Origin: Porphyra umbilicalis
Taxonomy: Eukaryota > Rhodophyta > Bangiophyceae > Bangiales > Bangiaceae
Length of the DNA: 64,000 nt
Reading direction: 5' to 3'
Assembly: GCA_002049455.2 (NCBI GenBank)
Contig: KV918946.1
Span: 89,183 to 153,182, forward strand
In this document: piece after piece, positions 11,240 to 20,925 of the stretch
Position numbering within the stretch: the stretch's first letter is position 1
Layout of the letters: the number at the start of each line of letters is the position of its first letter
The notes under the pieces: generated by a model
What the model was told of the DNA's origin: nothing
Seen by the model: only the letters and a program-made list of their open reading frames with translations
Databases searched by the model: none
Program-made: the position numbers and the translations under genes

Positions 11240-11548
11240 AAACAGCGGACGTGCTGCGCCCAGGCAGTCAGTGGAGGGACGCGGCGGCGTCGCCTCTTAT
11301 GGCGTGTTGGGGTGCGGAGAAGCGCAGGGCACCGCCGCGGTGTGGCTACCGCGTCGGCGGTGGCGTGTGCCCACCAGCGCTTCAGGGCCTGTGCGGCCCT
11401 AAAGACGCCCCCCCCCCCAGCAGCTCCGGGTGATCCCGGGGGATCACCCAGCGCCCTAAGTCTTCCGTCTATTAACTATCACGCAAGTCGGCGACGCTCA
11501 TAAGAAGAGTCAATCACCGATAAATCAAAGCATAGATACGTGGGGTTA
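11240..11548 (-). repeat. DIRS element split direct repeat, 3' copy (A2)
   Basis: This is the second copy of the terminal repeat at 16002-16310, in the same orientation. It begins where the tyrosine-recombinase gene ends. The high identity between copies suggests a fairly recent insertion despite the broken ORFs. Confidence 0.88.
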
Positions 11549-11607
11549 CACAAGGAGGAGCTGCGTATGCCAACCCAATCCAGTACGGGCGTGCGCTCGC
11601 CGGCGGG

Positions 11608-12807
11608 TCACGCAGGGAACAATCGCCCGTAAAAACACCGATCATAACACGACGGCACGACGAGGGTGGAGATGTAGGACTCCGCCAGCGTCCGATCCGT
11701 CGTGTTGGTCAGCTCTGCAATGGCATCCCGTGGCACGCCGGCCGCGTTGGCCGCCGTCGCGCCGCCCTTCTTGAGCGAGTGAGAGGAGTAAATGGTGCCA
11801 ACCGGAGCGGTCACGTCAAGCCTGAAAAGCCCCTCTCGGAGCCAGCCCGTGATGACGCCGCTGGCCGCGCGGGCGGCGCAGCTGGTGAAGAGGCGGGTGC
11901 CTGCCGAGGCCCCGGCCGAGCGAAGGTCGGCCAGCAGGCGGGCCAGCAGCTGCCGCGGCACGTCGTACGCACCGTCGTGCGCCGGGGGTAAGGTGCGGGC
12001 AATCAGCCTGTCACGGGCGGCGGTCTTGTGGTCAGGTACTCGGTAGCATGTGCGGCCATCTGCGGGAAGCTGCACGTCGGCGACGCAGAGGCCGGTGATG
12101 TCGCCGGCGCGCCGCATCCACCAAAATTGTAAAACCACCGCCGTCAAGCGGGGGCGCAAAATCGTGGGGGAGTAGCACGCCAGCATTGCCAACCGCCAAG
12201 CGACCGCCGACGGCAGTGGGATGCAATTCGGCTTGGTCTACGCCCGCAGTAGCAGGCCCGCCCGGCGGAGGCCGGCCTTTGCCTCCCTCACCGCGGCGGC
12301 GTCGCAAGGGTTGCCGTACCCGGCCCCCAGGTGCCTTTTCCGCACCGCTGCCAACATCGTCTTGAGGGACGTGGCCACCCGGTTGCCGCAGCGCCACTGG
12401 TGGCCGACGTACTCAATAATGGTGGCGGTAGTGGCGGGCACAGAGCACCGGCCGCGGCCACGGCAGTAAGCCCCAAAGGCAGCCCACTGGCCACCGTAGC
12501 GGTCGGCTGTGGAAGCCCTTACCGACGAAAGGCGGAGAAAGCGAGCGGCAGCTCCATCAGGGCTGCCGCCGAAGGCGGAACGAGCCAGCGCTTGGCCCTG
12601 CGCTCGGCGCCAACGGCGCCCGAGCGCACCGTGTGGCGTCGTGTGTGGGCAGCTGCCCCGACCGCTATCTGCCTCCGCCACTGCACGTCCGCTTCTGCAA
12701 CGCCTCAACTGACAAAGCGAAACACCGCCAAGCGCCACGTCGGGTGCGGCGCCGGCTGTCTGCTGCAGCCGGACGAGAAGACGCCTGCCACCTTGGGCAG
12801 TAGCCAT
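11608..12807 (-). pseudogene. DIRS-type tyrosine recombinase, one nonsense codon
   Basis: This enzyme would insert the circular cDNA without making a target duplication. From the ATG at 12807 there is an N-terminal SAM-like core-binding domain (SVRASTADRYGGQWAAFGAYC). After it comes the catalytic domain with the first Arg in MRRAGDITGL, the box-2 SSHSLKKGGAT, and a final Tyr in RTLAESYIS. In box 2 the usual Arg of HxxR is Lys. A TAG at 12238-12240 interrupts the frame between the two domains, and the coding continues unchanged afterwards. Its 5' part overlaps the end of pol in another frame. Confidence 0.87.
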
Positions 12808-14700
12808 GCCTCGTTGGCGCGTTCCACCGCGCGCGACCACCAGCTCTGCGCTGTCCACAACGACAAGAGGACCGTGGCGTTTGCGCCCTCGGCTACGATC
12901 TTGTCCACCACGCGGCTGGCCTGCGCAAATGGCGGGGTCACCCAGCTGTTATCCGACCCCGCCCACGACACCGAGAAAGCGTCCACCGCCTTTGTGCCCG
13001 GGCAGTGGTGTCGAGAGGTGAACCGCGGACAGTGCGTGTTGAGGGCAGACGCGAAGCGGTCCACGGTGTGGACGCCGTACATCTCGTCGAGGCGGCTGTA
13101 GTACTTGGGGTGCAGCCGCCAGTCGTCGCTGTCGTTTTGCAGGGATGAGGCGTCGGTCCAAAAGTTGGCCAAAGAGGCCAGCCAGGACACGTCCAACGTT
13201 ACGCCAAACAGCTCCACCACCTTGTGCAGCTGCCGCAGCTCCGTCATCAGCGCGGCGGAGCGGCTGGTAAACGAGTTGACAACGTGCATCGCCACGCGGC
13301 TGTCGACCCGCAGCCGCAAGACACCCAGCCTGTCGGCCAGCTGCTTTCCGAAAGCGAGAAGGCAGAACCGCACCGCCCACAGCTCTTTTAAGTTGATGTG
13401 CAGGTTCCTCTGCGTCATCTTGAAGAAGCCGGCGGCGGGCAGCAGGTGTCCCCAGTGCCCCCACCACCCCCAGGGCGAGGCGTCTGTGGTGAGCTCGCCC
13501 ACCGTGGACGGCCACAGCGCGCGGCCCACGACAACTTCCCGGCCGAGGCCGGAGAACCAACCCAGGTCCCTGACCGCGCCATGTCACAGCCGGGGAGTGC
13601 CGGTGCGTCGCGTTTGCGCGTTGTACAATCGACGCAGGTAAAACCGCGCCGAGAGCACTGCCAGGCCGCACGACACCGCGGTGCTCGTGAAGCGGCAAAG
13701 CGCCGTTTCCGACACGCGGCGGTTGCCCGCCGCGGCGTCCCAGAGTAGCGCCTTGGCGCCGTTCACGACCTTGTCCAGCCGCTCCTTGGGCAGGAGAAGC
13801 AGCCGGCGGCGCGTGTCGGCGAGGAACCCCAGGATGGGGAGCCTCGTGGTGCCGGCGGCGACGCCCTTCGTGGCGTGAACATTCACGCCCAAGTCATTGA
13901 ACAGCTGCAAGATATCAAGCCGCCCCGAGGCAGCCGACGCCGCCGAGGACGGCTGCTCGCCCCACCCCGTCGCTGCGAAGTCGTCGACGTACGCCAACAC
14001 GTGGTAGCCCTTGAGCCGCAACGCGGCCACCACTGCGCACATCACCTTTGTCCGCGCTCAGGGTGACAGCCGCATGCCGAACGGCAGCACCCTGGGCTCG
14101 TACACTGCCCCATCCACCATGAATCGGAAGTACTTGCGGTGCGCCGGGAAAATTCGGACGTGATAAAATGCGTCTTTCACGTCCCATGACACGAGGTGCT
14201 CGTCGGGGAGCACGCCGCCAAGGAAGCATGCCAACCTCTGGTACTTGAACAGCCGCGCCGCGATGTACTTATTGATCCGCCTCAGGTCTACCACCGTCCT
14301 GTCCTGTGCCCCGTGCACCACGAAGGTGGGGGATACCCAAACCTAGCCGGCCGCTGCCGCCTTGCTTAGACGGCGGAAGTAGCCGGCCTGCACCCACCGC
14401 TTCGCCTCCTTGGCACAACAGGAGAGCTCCGCGTTGGGCAGCGGGTAGCCTTCCGAGCGGGTGGGCGCGGGGGTGGAGACCCAGGGAATACGCAGTCCGT
14501 ATAGGATCGTGCGCAAAACCCAGGGTCCCGCCCCCAGCGCCTCTTACGCGCGCGCGGCTAGTTGGAGGGTGGAAAAAGGTGAGCCGGCCGCCGCCGCCTC
14601 GCCCTCCTCGGCCACCATCTTCTCGCGTCGACGCTGCCACTTGCTCGGGTGGCGTCAGGTCTTGCGTGCCTTGGGTGCAGCCACGCCCCCCGGCACGCGA
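12705..14700 (-). pseudogene. DIRS-type pol: reverse transcriptase, RNase H and Dam-like methyltransferase domain
   Basis: This polyprotein would copy the element RNA into DNA. One frame contains the reverse transcriptase (SPTFVVHG, RTVVDLRRINKYI, WDVKDAFYHVRI, FGMRLSP, then the YVDDFAATG catalytic site). An RNase H domain follows (TTDASPWGWWGHW, NLKELWAVRF, LRVDSRVAMHVV). The C-terminal domain seen in DIRS elements comes last (VDRFASALNTHCPRF, AVDAFSVSW, WVTPPF), usually described as Dam-like. The frame is cut by TAG near 14342-14344, TGA at 14058-14060 and TGA at 13584-13586. Family motifs continue through all three. The exact start cannot be fixed. Confidence 0.88.
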
Positions 14701-14760
14701 TGGGGCGGGCCCGACCCCCGGGATGGGCGGGAGGTCGGCGAGGCCCGGACCGGCGTGCAT

Positions 14761-15514
14761 CTAGGCGCCCTTGGGGCGCCCCCCTCGGCCGGTCTTGGCC
14801 GTCGCGGGGGCCGTGGCGTCGCCGCGAATGCCGCTGGCCTGCCGTTCACCGTGTCGGCGGGCGGCGAGCTTGACGAAGCTCTCGGTCTGGGCGGTCTGCA
14901 GGAACTCGAACGCGGGGCAGTACACAGCGGCGTGCGTGTCCTGGAAGACAATCGTGCGTAGAGTCTCCGCAGCTGCTCCATCGGTCGTTGCCAGGTCCAG
15001 CACCTTGTACCGCGCGCTGGCCAGGACGAACAGCTGATGGGGCGCCACCCGAGTGTCTCTGACGAATGACGATGTCTTGCGCCCGCGCGCCAATGTCGCC
15101 TGCTCGTGCGTGAGCTGGCGGTTGTACAGGAAAGGCAATCACGCGCAGATGCTCTACAAAAACTCGAGGTCGTGCGCAGCCTTGCCGCCGATTCGGGCCT
15201 GGGTGCGGGCGTAGCGCGTGTCGCCGGTGACGTCAAACGGGGCGAGGAACGCCAGCCAGGGGCTGCCGTCGGGCGATGAAATAAAGCCCCGAATAACCGG
15301 GGACGCCGCCCGGACCTTGGCCACCTGCTTCAGGTCGAACGGGCTCACGTACGCCTGCTTGTTGCGCCCGTAGTCTTGGTCCCAGTCCTCCGAGTAGTCG
15401 CTGTCGTCCAACTCGTCGCCGTCAGTGGCGTCGTCGCCGTCGTCGGGGTTGGGAGGGCCGCCGCCGCCGCCGCCCGGAGGGCCGCCGCCGCCGCCACCGT
15501 CGTCACCACTGCCT

Positions 15515-15549
<35 letters not shown>

Positions 15550-15942
15550 TCCGTCCCCGCCGCCGGCACCACCACCGCCGCCACCACGGCCGTCACCGCC
15601 ACCGCCGCCGCCGTCGCCACCGCCTCCGTCAGAGCTGGAACCGGTGCCACTGCCGCAACACCCCGCGGGAGGACCTCCGCCACCGCCGCCACCGCCCCCC
15701 CCGCCGCCGGCGTCGGCGCCGCCACTGCCGCGGCCGCCGCGACGCGTCCGACCACCGCCGGCGCAGGACTTGCCCTCGGGGGAGGGCCCGGACAGCAGGG
15801 CCCAGAGGATTGTCAAAAGCCACAGGGTTGGGTGGGTTACCCAAGAATTACCCGTCGCCCCTCGCAAGGGGCCGGGACGGCTGGACAGTGCGTCCGAAAG
15901 GCCGTTCCCCAGAAGGGGTGCTGCCGTCAGGAGTGACGACAT
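14761..15942 (-). pseudogene. DIRS-type gag-like ORF, broken
   Basis: This is the first ORF of the tyrosine-recombinase retrotransposon and presumably its structural protein. From the ATG at 15942 it encodes a hydrophobic N-terminus, about 100 residues of almost pure Gly/Asp/Ser, and an acidic stretch (DDSDYSEDWDQDYGRNK). A more normal C-terminal domain follows (YNRQLTHEQATLARGRKTSS onward). TAG at 15154-15156 and TGA at 15139-15141 interrupt the same frame, and similar-looking coding sequence continues on both sides. I recognise no zinc knuckle. The assignment rests on its position before pol. Confidence 0.65.
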
Positions 15943-16001
15943 GGATCGGGGCCGCGTCGAGCCCACCGATGACCGGTAGACGCTGTTTTCCGTAGACGGA
16001 A

Positions 16002-16310
16002 AAACGGCGGACGTGCTGCGCCCAGGCAGTCAGTGGAGGGACGCGGCGGCGTCGCCTCTTATGGCGTGTTGGGGTGCGGGGAAGCGCAGGGCACCGCCGC
16101 GGTGTGGCTACCGCGTCGGCGGTGGCGTGTGCCCACCAGCGCTTCAGGGCCTGTGCGGCCCTAAAGACGCCCCCCCCCCCAGCAGTTCCGGGTGATCCCG
16201 GGGGATCACCCAGCGCCCTAAGTCTTCCGTCTATTAACTATCACGCAAGTCGGCGACGCTTATGAGGGGAGTCAATAACCGATAAATCAAAGCGTAGATA
16301 CGTGGGGTAG
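16002..16310 (-). repeat. DIRS element split direct repeat, 5' copy (A1)
   Basis: This copy is nearly identical to 11240-11548, with only scattered single-base differences. It contains a C12-type run and the inverted pair gggtgatccc/gggatcaccc. It marks the 5' end of the element, immediately upstream of gag. Confidence 0.88.
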
Positions 16311-18070
16311 ACCCTGCCGCACGGATACTATCCGTCAATATTTGGAACGCATCACGACCATTACATATATCCTTGAAACCGATCGGGATGAATTTCGATA
16401 AATGGTAATGCTAGGAATGGATGGGGTCTTCTCTTAGTTTTGCCGTTTGTTCCAACCACATGTGGCACCTTTGTGCCCGTTTCGGGGCCATATTCAAAGC
16501 TTTTCTGGGTCTTAGTCAAACATTTTTTCGCGTCAGCAACACATGGGGAGGAGGCCGTGTTTCTCTCCCCGTCCCCTACCCCCCCCACGCCCGCTCCAAC
16601 AGCCACGGTCGATCGGAGGCAGTCCCGATTGTATCGCCGCTGTCGTCGCCGCCGCGGTGGCGGCTACGGGGCCGCGTCGGCAGCGGCGGAGTGAACGGAC
16701 GCCACGCCAGTCGGGCGGCGGTCCCCCCCTGGCTGCCGCGACGGGCCCGATAGTTTCGCTGACGGGCGCGGCGTGCGCGACGCGGCCGCGGCCGTTGGCG
16801 GCGGCCGCGGGTGCCGCCGCATGCCCCCCCCCGCCGGCCCATGACGGGCGGCCAGCTGGGGCGACGGCGGCGACGGTGGGCGGCGTGGCCGCCGCTGCCG
16901 CGTTGCAGTTGCGACAGCCGTGGCGCTGGTGCTGCCGGCGACACGCGGCGACACCGTGCGGCCGCGGAGCGACGGGTGGCGGCGGCGGCGGCGGCGGCAG
17001 CCGGCAGTGCGGCGCGTGGCCGTGGCAGTGCGCCCACACGCACGGTCGAAACGGCTCGGGCCGTGGTGTTGGTGTCGCGCCGGTGGGGGGGTGCGGTGGC
17101 AGCGTCTCGGCGGCGGTCGGCGACCCGCGCCGCCCATCTGGGTGTCTGCTGCGCCCCTAATGACCGACGGATCAGCCGAGTACGTTGTGCGGGCGCGCGG
17201 GCGGGCGGGATACGACGCGCACCTGCGCCACCTGTCAGCGGGCGGCGCGCGACGCGGTCGGCCGTGTCGACGGCCGCACGGCCCGCCTCTCTTTGCGGCT
17301 GCCATCGGCTTGCGACCGGCGGGCGACTGCCGCGATAGGCGCGTTTCGGACACGCGGGTGTCTCTTGAAGCGTCTACTGCCCCCCCTAGGGGCCTTCCAA
17401 GCAGTGCGGCGGCAGCGGCGGCCCGGCTGCCGCGACTCGATATGCCCCTGCATCCGCCGCGGGTGCCGTTGGGGAGGGCGTGCGCGGCGGAGGGGGGGCG
17501 CCCCACGGCAACATCACGGGTGGGGGAGGCGCCTCCCCGCGAGACTGGCGGCGCAGCCGCTTTTGTCGGTGGCGGCAGCGCGGTGTGGGGGTAGTCCTGG
17601 TAAGTCTGGAGGGACACATGCTCTGGCTTGGAACGGCCGTTGCCCACCTTCACGGGGTCTGCCGTTTTTGTCTTCCTTTATTTTTGTGGAGCTTGCCTTG
17701 CTTGACTGGCTGGGGTGGCACGCCCTGCGGCTGTTTCGTTGCGCTTCACGATTCCTTTCATCGGCCCCGGTGGTCGCGCTGCGGCTGTCGACGCTGCTGA
17801 CGCGCGGGCGGCGACATCCGCCCCCTTGCGCTGCCCGCTGCCCTGTGGCGCCGACGACGGCGGCGGCGGCTGCGGCGGCGCCCGCCCCACCTCCCTCTTG
17901 CGCTGATGGGGCTGGCGTCGCCGCCGCCGTGGCGCGGTGACTACCGCTGGGGGGAATGACCCGTCCGCCAGCCACCGCTTGCGTCCACTGCCCTCTGTCG
18001 GGAAGCTCGCCCTCGAAAGACGGAACGCCACACCAGAGACGTCTGCGATTTGTTCTTCTCTCGGCACGGC
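16311..18070. other. Gene-free stretch; second half extremely GC-rich
   Basis: 16311-16540 is AT-richer and featureless. From about 16540 to 17950 the sequence is dominated by CGG/CCG-type low-complexity DNA that keeps all six frames open. The resulting Ala/Arg/Gly/Pro translations show no domain on either strand, so I call no gene here. Confidence 0.5.
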
Positions 18071-18072
18071 TA

Positions 18073-18204
18073 CAGCCGTTCTCCCAAAAATCCCGCACTC
18101 CGACAGTTGCAAGAGAGCTCAAAATCGGCCACTACGACCCCGCAGAGGCCGATTTGGACCTCTTTTGTAACAGTTTGAGTGCGGGATTTTTGGGAGAACG
18201 GCTG
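18073..18204. mobile_element. Hairpin MITE of 132 bp with TA target duplication
   Basis: The outer 28 bases (18073-18100 and 18177-18204) are perfect inverted repeats starting CAGCCGTTCTCCC. They are flanked on each side by TA (18071-18072 and 18205-18206). The interior halves are also imperfectly complementary, so the whole element can fold into one hairpin. TA duplication with a CAG end points to a Tc1/mariner/pogo-type mobiliser. Its ends do not obviously match those of the pogo element at 6300. Confidence 0.85.
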
Positions 18205-18206
18205 TA

Positions 18207-20925
18207 GAGCTGTCGGTTGTGGTCCACTTTTGTATGGGTGGCACCTGTTGTACAAGACACAAGGACGGATCGATGTTGCAAGCTACGGCACCAGGCGACG
18301 AACCATGCGCGCCGTTTATTTGTCTTGACCATCCATGTTTGTCCCATTCTCATCCTTGTCTTCGCTGGGCATTGGCATCTGCGCCTCCGTCTTGGGCGGC
18401 GTCTGCGGCCTCGTCACGCCTGGCGATGACCGCAGCGGCGTCCGCGCCGGCGTTGCTCTGCTCGCGCCTGGCGATGACCGCAGCGGCGACCGCACCGGCG
18501 TTTCTCTGCCAGTGGCTCCCATGATGCTTGCCGCCACAGCTCCGGGTAAGTGCTTGGCAACGTCTGGTCTTGCGCAGCGCCTCTTGATATACGAGGGGTG
18601 GGGGATGACACCACCAGGGCAGTGGGCTGGAGCAAGCCCGGTTGGATGGCGGTTTTTGCAGGGCAGGCGCGGTCGAGGTGGTGCGGCCCCACCTGCTTCA
18701 GGGTGACGACTTGGTGAGTTGGCAAGCAAGCCAGTAAGGTGCTGGAGGCATGTCGAAATGAGCTTGACAGTGATGGAGTGCACAGCGGGTGGCAACGCTG
18801 GCAGGCAAGGGGAGGAGTCCGACCGACAACCGCTCCTCTGCGACCCTCTTGTACCCTGTGAGCCGACATTAGGCTGCAGAGAGCCTACCTGGCGATGCAC
18901 ACTGATTCCAACCACTCGCTGCGAGCAGTAAGGTTTTGCTTGCTTGACCCGCTGAAGCGGGTCAGCTGCTGTGCATCGGCCACGATGCGTGTTTGCTCTG
19001 CGACTGCACCTACGTTGACTGGGGAGGAGGCCCCCTCGGCAACACCCCTGGCGACCGACATCAAAAAAGGTCTCGTGTGTGGTTGGCACTACATTAAATA
19101 CGACCAACAGCATTGGTATGATCAAGAAGGGCCCGAAAGCTTGGCCCGTTGGTGCATGGTGCCCCATAGAGATGCCCACGCGATTGACTGGTATCACAGG
19201 ACATCTCTTGAATGGACCCTCGAAGTTTAATCTCTCTGTCATGAGTTTCGCCATAACAAGATCGTAACTATTCAATGCTTCATTTGAGGACAAGTGCTTG
19301 ATCTTAATGACCGTGGCCGCGACTTGGGTACTTGACTCGAGGAGGAATGCGTACAGGTTTCATGACGTGTCTGCAGGGAGATGTCGGTCTCACTCAAGCG
19401 ATGGGTACCGGCGAGCACGCGGACAGCGACTTCATCGAGTTAGTCGTGTTGCCGCTTCTTTTGGCTTTCACTGCTCGGCGCCTTAAAGCCCACGTTCTTG
19501 GCGCAACCGAGTTGCAGCTGGTTATCGGCAGAAAAGAACAAGGATATGGAGAATCATACAGTATGCGCAGTACATGTAGAAGATTGATCGAGTCGGAGAA
19601 AAACCTCACCTCATGTCCCAGCGTGTTGCGGCCATGCTCCAAAAAGCATTGTGTCATCCGAGGTATTCGAATTACTCCGGGCGGTAGCAGCAAATGCATC
19701 CGCTTCCAAGTTCTCTGCGGTGGTCTTGGTCTGACCAGTCTTATCGGACGCGACGCCCAGAAAATGGTTACAATGCTTGAAAACAGTATCATTCGATGGT
19801 ACATTTACCTCTCTCCTGGGGTTCACCTTTGTGTCCGCTGTTTATTGTCGATGCGGCAAGAACTGAAGTTTAGATGTGGAAGCTCGTCAGCAGACCACCA
19901 GAATCGCGCTCCCAACCAATGAATCGCACACTACACCTTCAATCATCTTTCCCAATGGCTGTACTTTTGGGCGCACCCACGATGGGTTCCCATCCATGCA
20001 GCAGTACCTGGTTAAAGGCAAGACCCTCTTGGTAACACTCTTAGGAAAGGACGCTCCCACACCGTGGACGACAGGCAGAGACGGCTCCAAGACGAGAGCG
20101 GGCTGGCGTGGACCTGGTGTGGACCGTCGCAGGAACGCGGTCAGCTCCATCGTGGGGACGACGTCTCTCCATCGACGCTCCCGGATCTTGCCATACTAAT
20201 GGAGCGGTGGTCGCCACCAGGGGGGTGCCCGACACAACTCCAATGCAAAGAGGAGCGTCGTGCTACAGTACCGGCAGTATTCGTGGGACAGCTGGCGTTT
20301 GAATGCTGCTGGTCGTGTCCTGCAGGGTTGGGTTCGTCGAAGCACCCTCGCACGGTTCTTGTGTTGGCGACGAGCTAACACCTTGTCGTTTCTTTGAAGT
20401 GGGGCCCATGCCTGCAGGCACAGCTGTGCTCAGGAGCGCAGAATGAAAGACACGCGACTTTAACTGCGGTCAGCTGTCGGCTTGGCCAAAGGTCGACCTC
20501 GTGTGCGTGCCAGCGGACGTACAGTACAGCCCAGCCAGCAAGAGGTGCTTGATGCCTGACCACCTGACCCGGCTCCCCTTCCAAGTAAGAAACATCGCCA
20601 GTGGAGTTGCCCCACCACCCACATTCTTTGTGTGCTCAGGCTGTTGGGCGAGCTGTGCTGCACAGCTTGGTGGCGGTCACGACTGCTTTCACGTTGGCTG
20701 TGTCGCATCCGCGACTCTCATACCGTCGTTTGAGCGTTGTGTGACGAGGCCGCACCCCTGCGCTTGGATGGAGGCGCGCGCGAGGTTCCCGTGAAGATCG
20801 GCTTGGTGCGAGGAGTGTGGTTGTGGCGGCGCGCTCTGCGGGAGTGCCCCTCTGTGGAGTTGCTAGCGCGGTGGGGTCGCGCACAACGTTGTTGCGCGGG
20901 CTTTATTCCATTGGCGACCGTCGTG
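18207..20925. other. Intergenic region with one unassigned ORF
   Basis: This stretch has a more balanced base composition than its surroundings. The longest plausible frames are a plus-strand ORF at 19332-19922 (196 residues, no recognisable domain) and an antisense frame at 18316-19293 with imperfect Pro/Arg/Ser repeats (TPVRSPLRSSPG, TPARTPLRSSPG). Neither has a clear start context or a family match that I can see. No RNA gene was found. Confidence 0.35.

Larger units (their letters stand above)
11044..16310 (-). mobile_element. DIRS-order (PAT/DIRS-like) tyrosine-recombinase retrotransposon
   Basis: The element lies on the minus strand, 5' end at right. It holds gag, a reverse transcriptase-RNase H-methyltransferase-like pol, and a tyrosine recombinase in place of an integrase. 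A repeat of about 305 bp occurs at both ends in the same orientation (16002-16310 and 11240-11548). A 30-bp sequence at 11546-11575, just before the inner copy, recurs at 11044-11073 beyond it (27 of 30 bases). This A1-ORFs-B1-A2-B2 order is the split-direct-repeat design of PAT-like elements, although about 170 bp separate A2 and B2 here. Coding regions carry at least six nonsense codons, so this copy is dead. Confidence 0.85.

Noticed and set aside
15425-15979. Proline-rich plus-strand ORF (poly-Pro)
   Set aside because: It is the antisense shadow of the Gly-rich gag-like ORF of the DIRS element.
19332-19922. 196-codon ORF in the spacer
   Set aside because: It has balanced composition but no family resemblance, weak start context and an overlapping antisense frame. 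It is kept only as a note in the intergenic entry.
20737-20925. Longer N-terminus for the STAND protein
   Set aside because: The open frame begins with TTG; the first ATG is at 20926.
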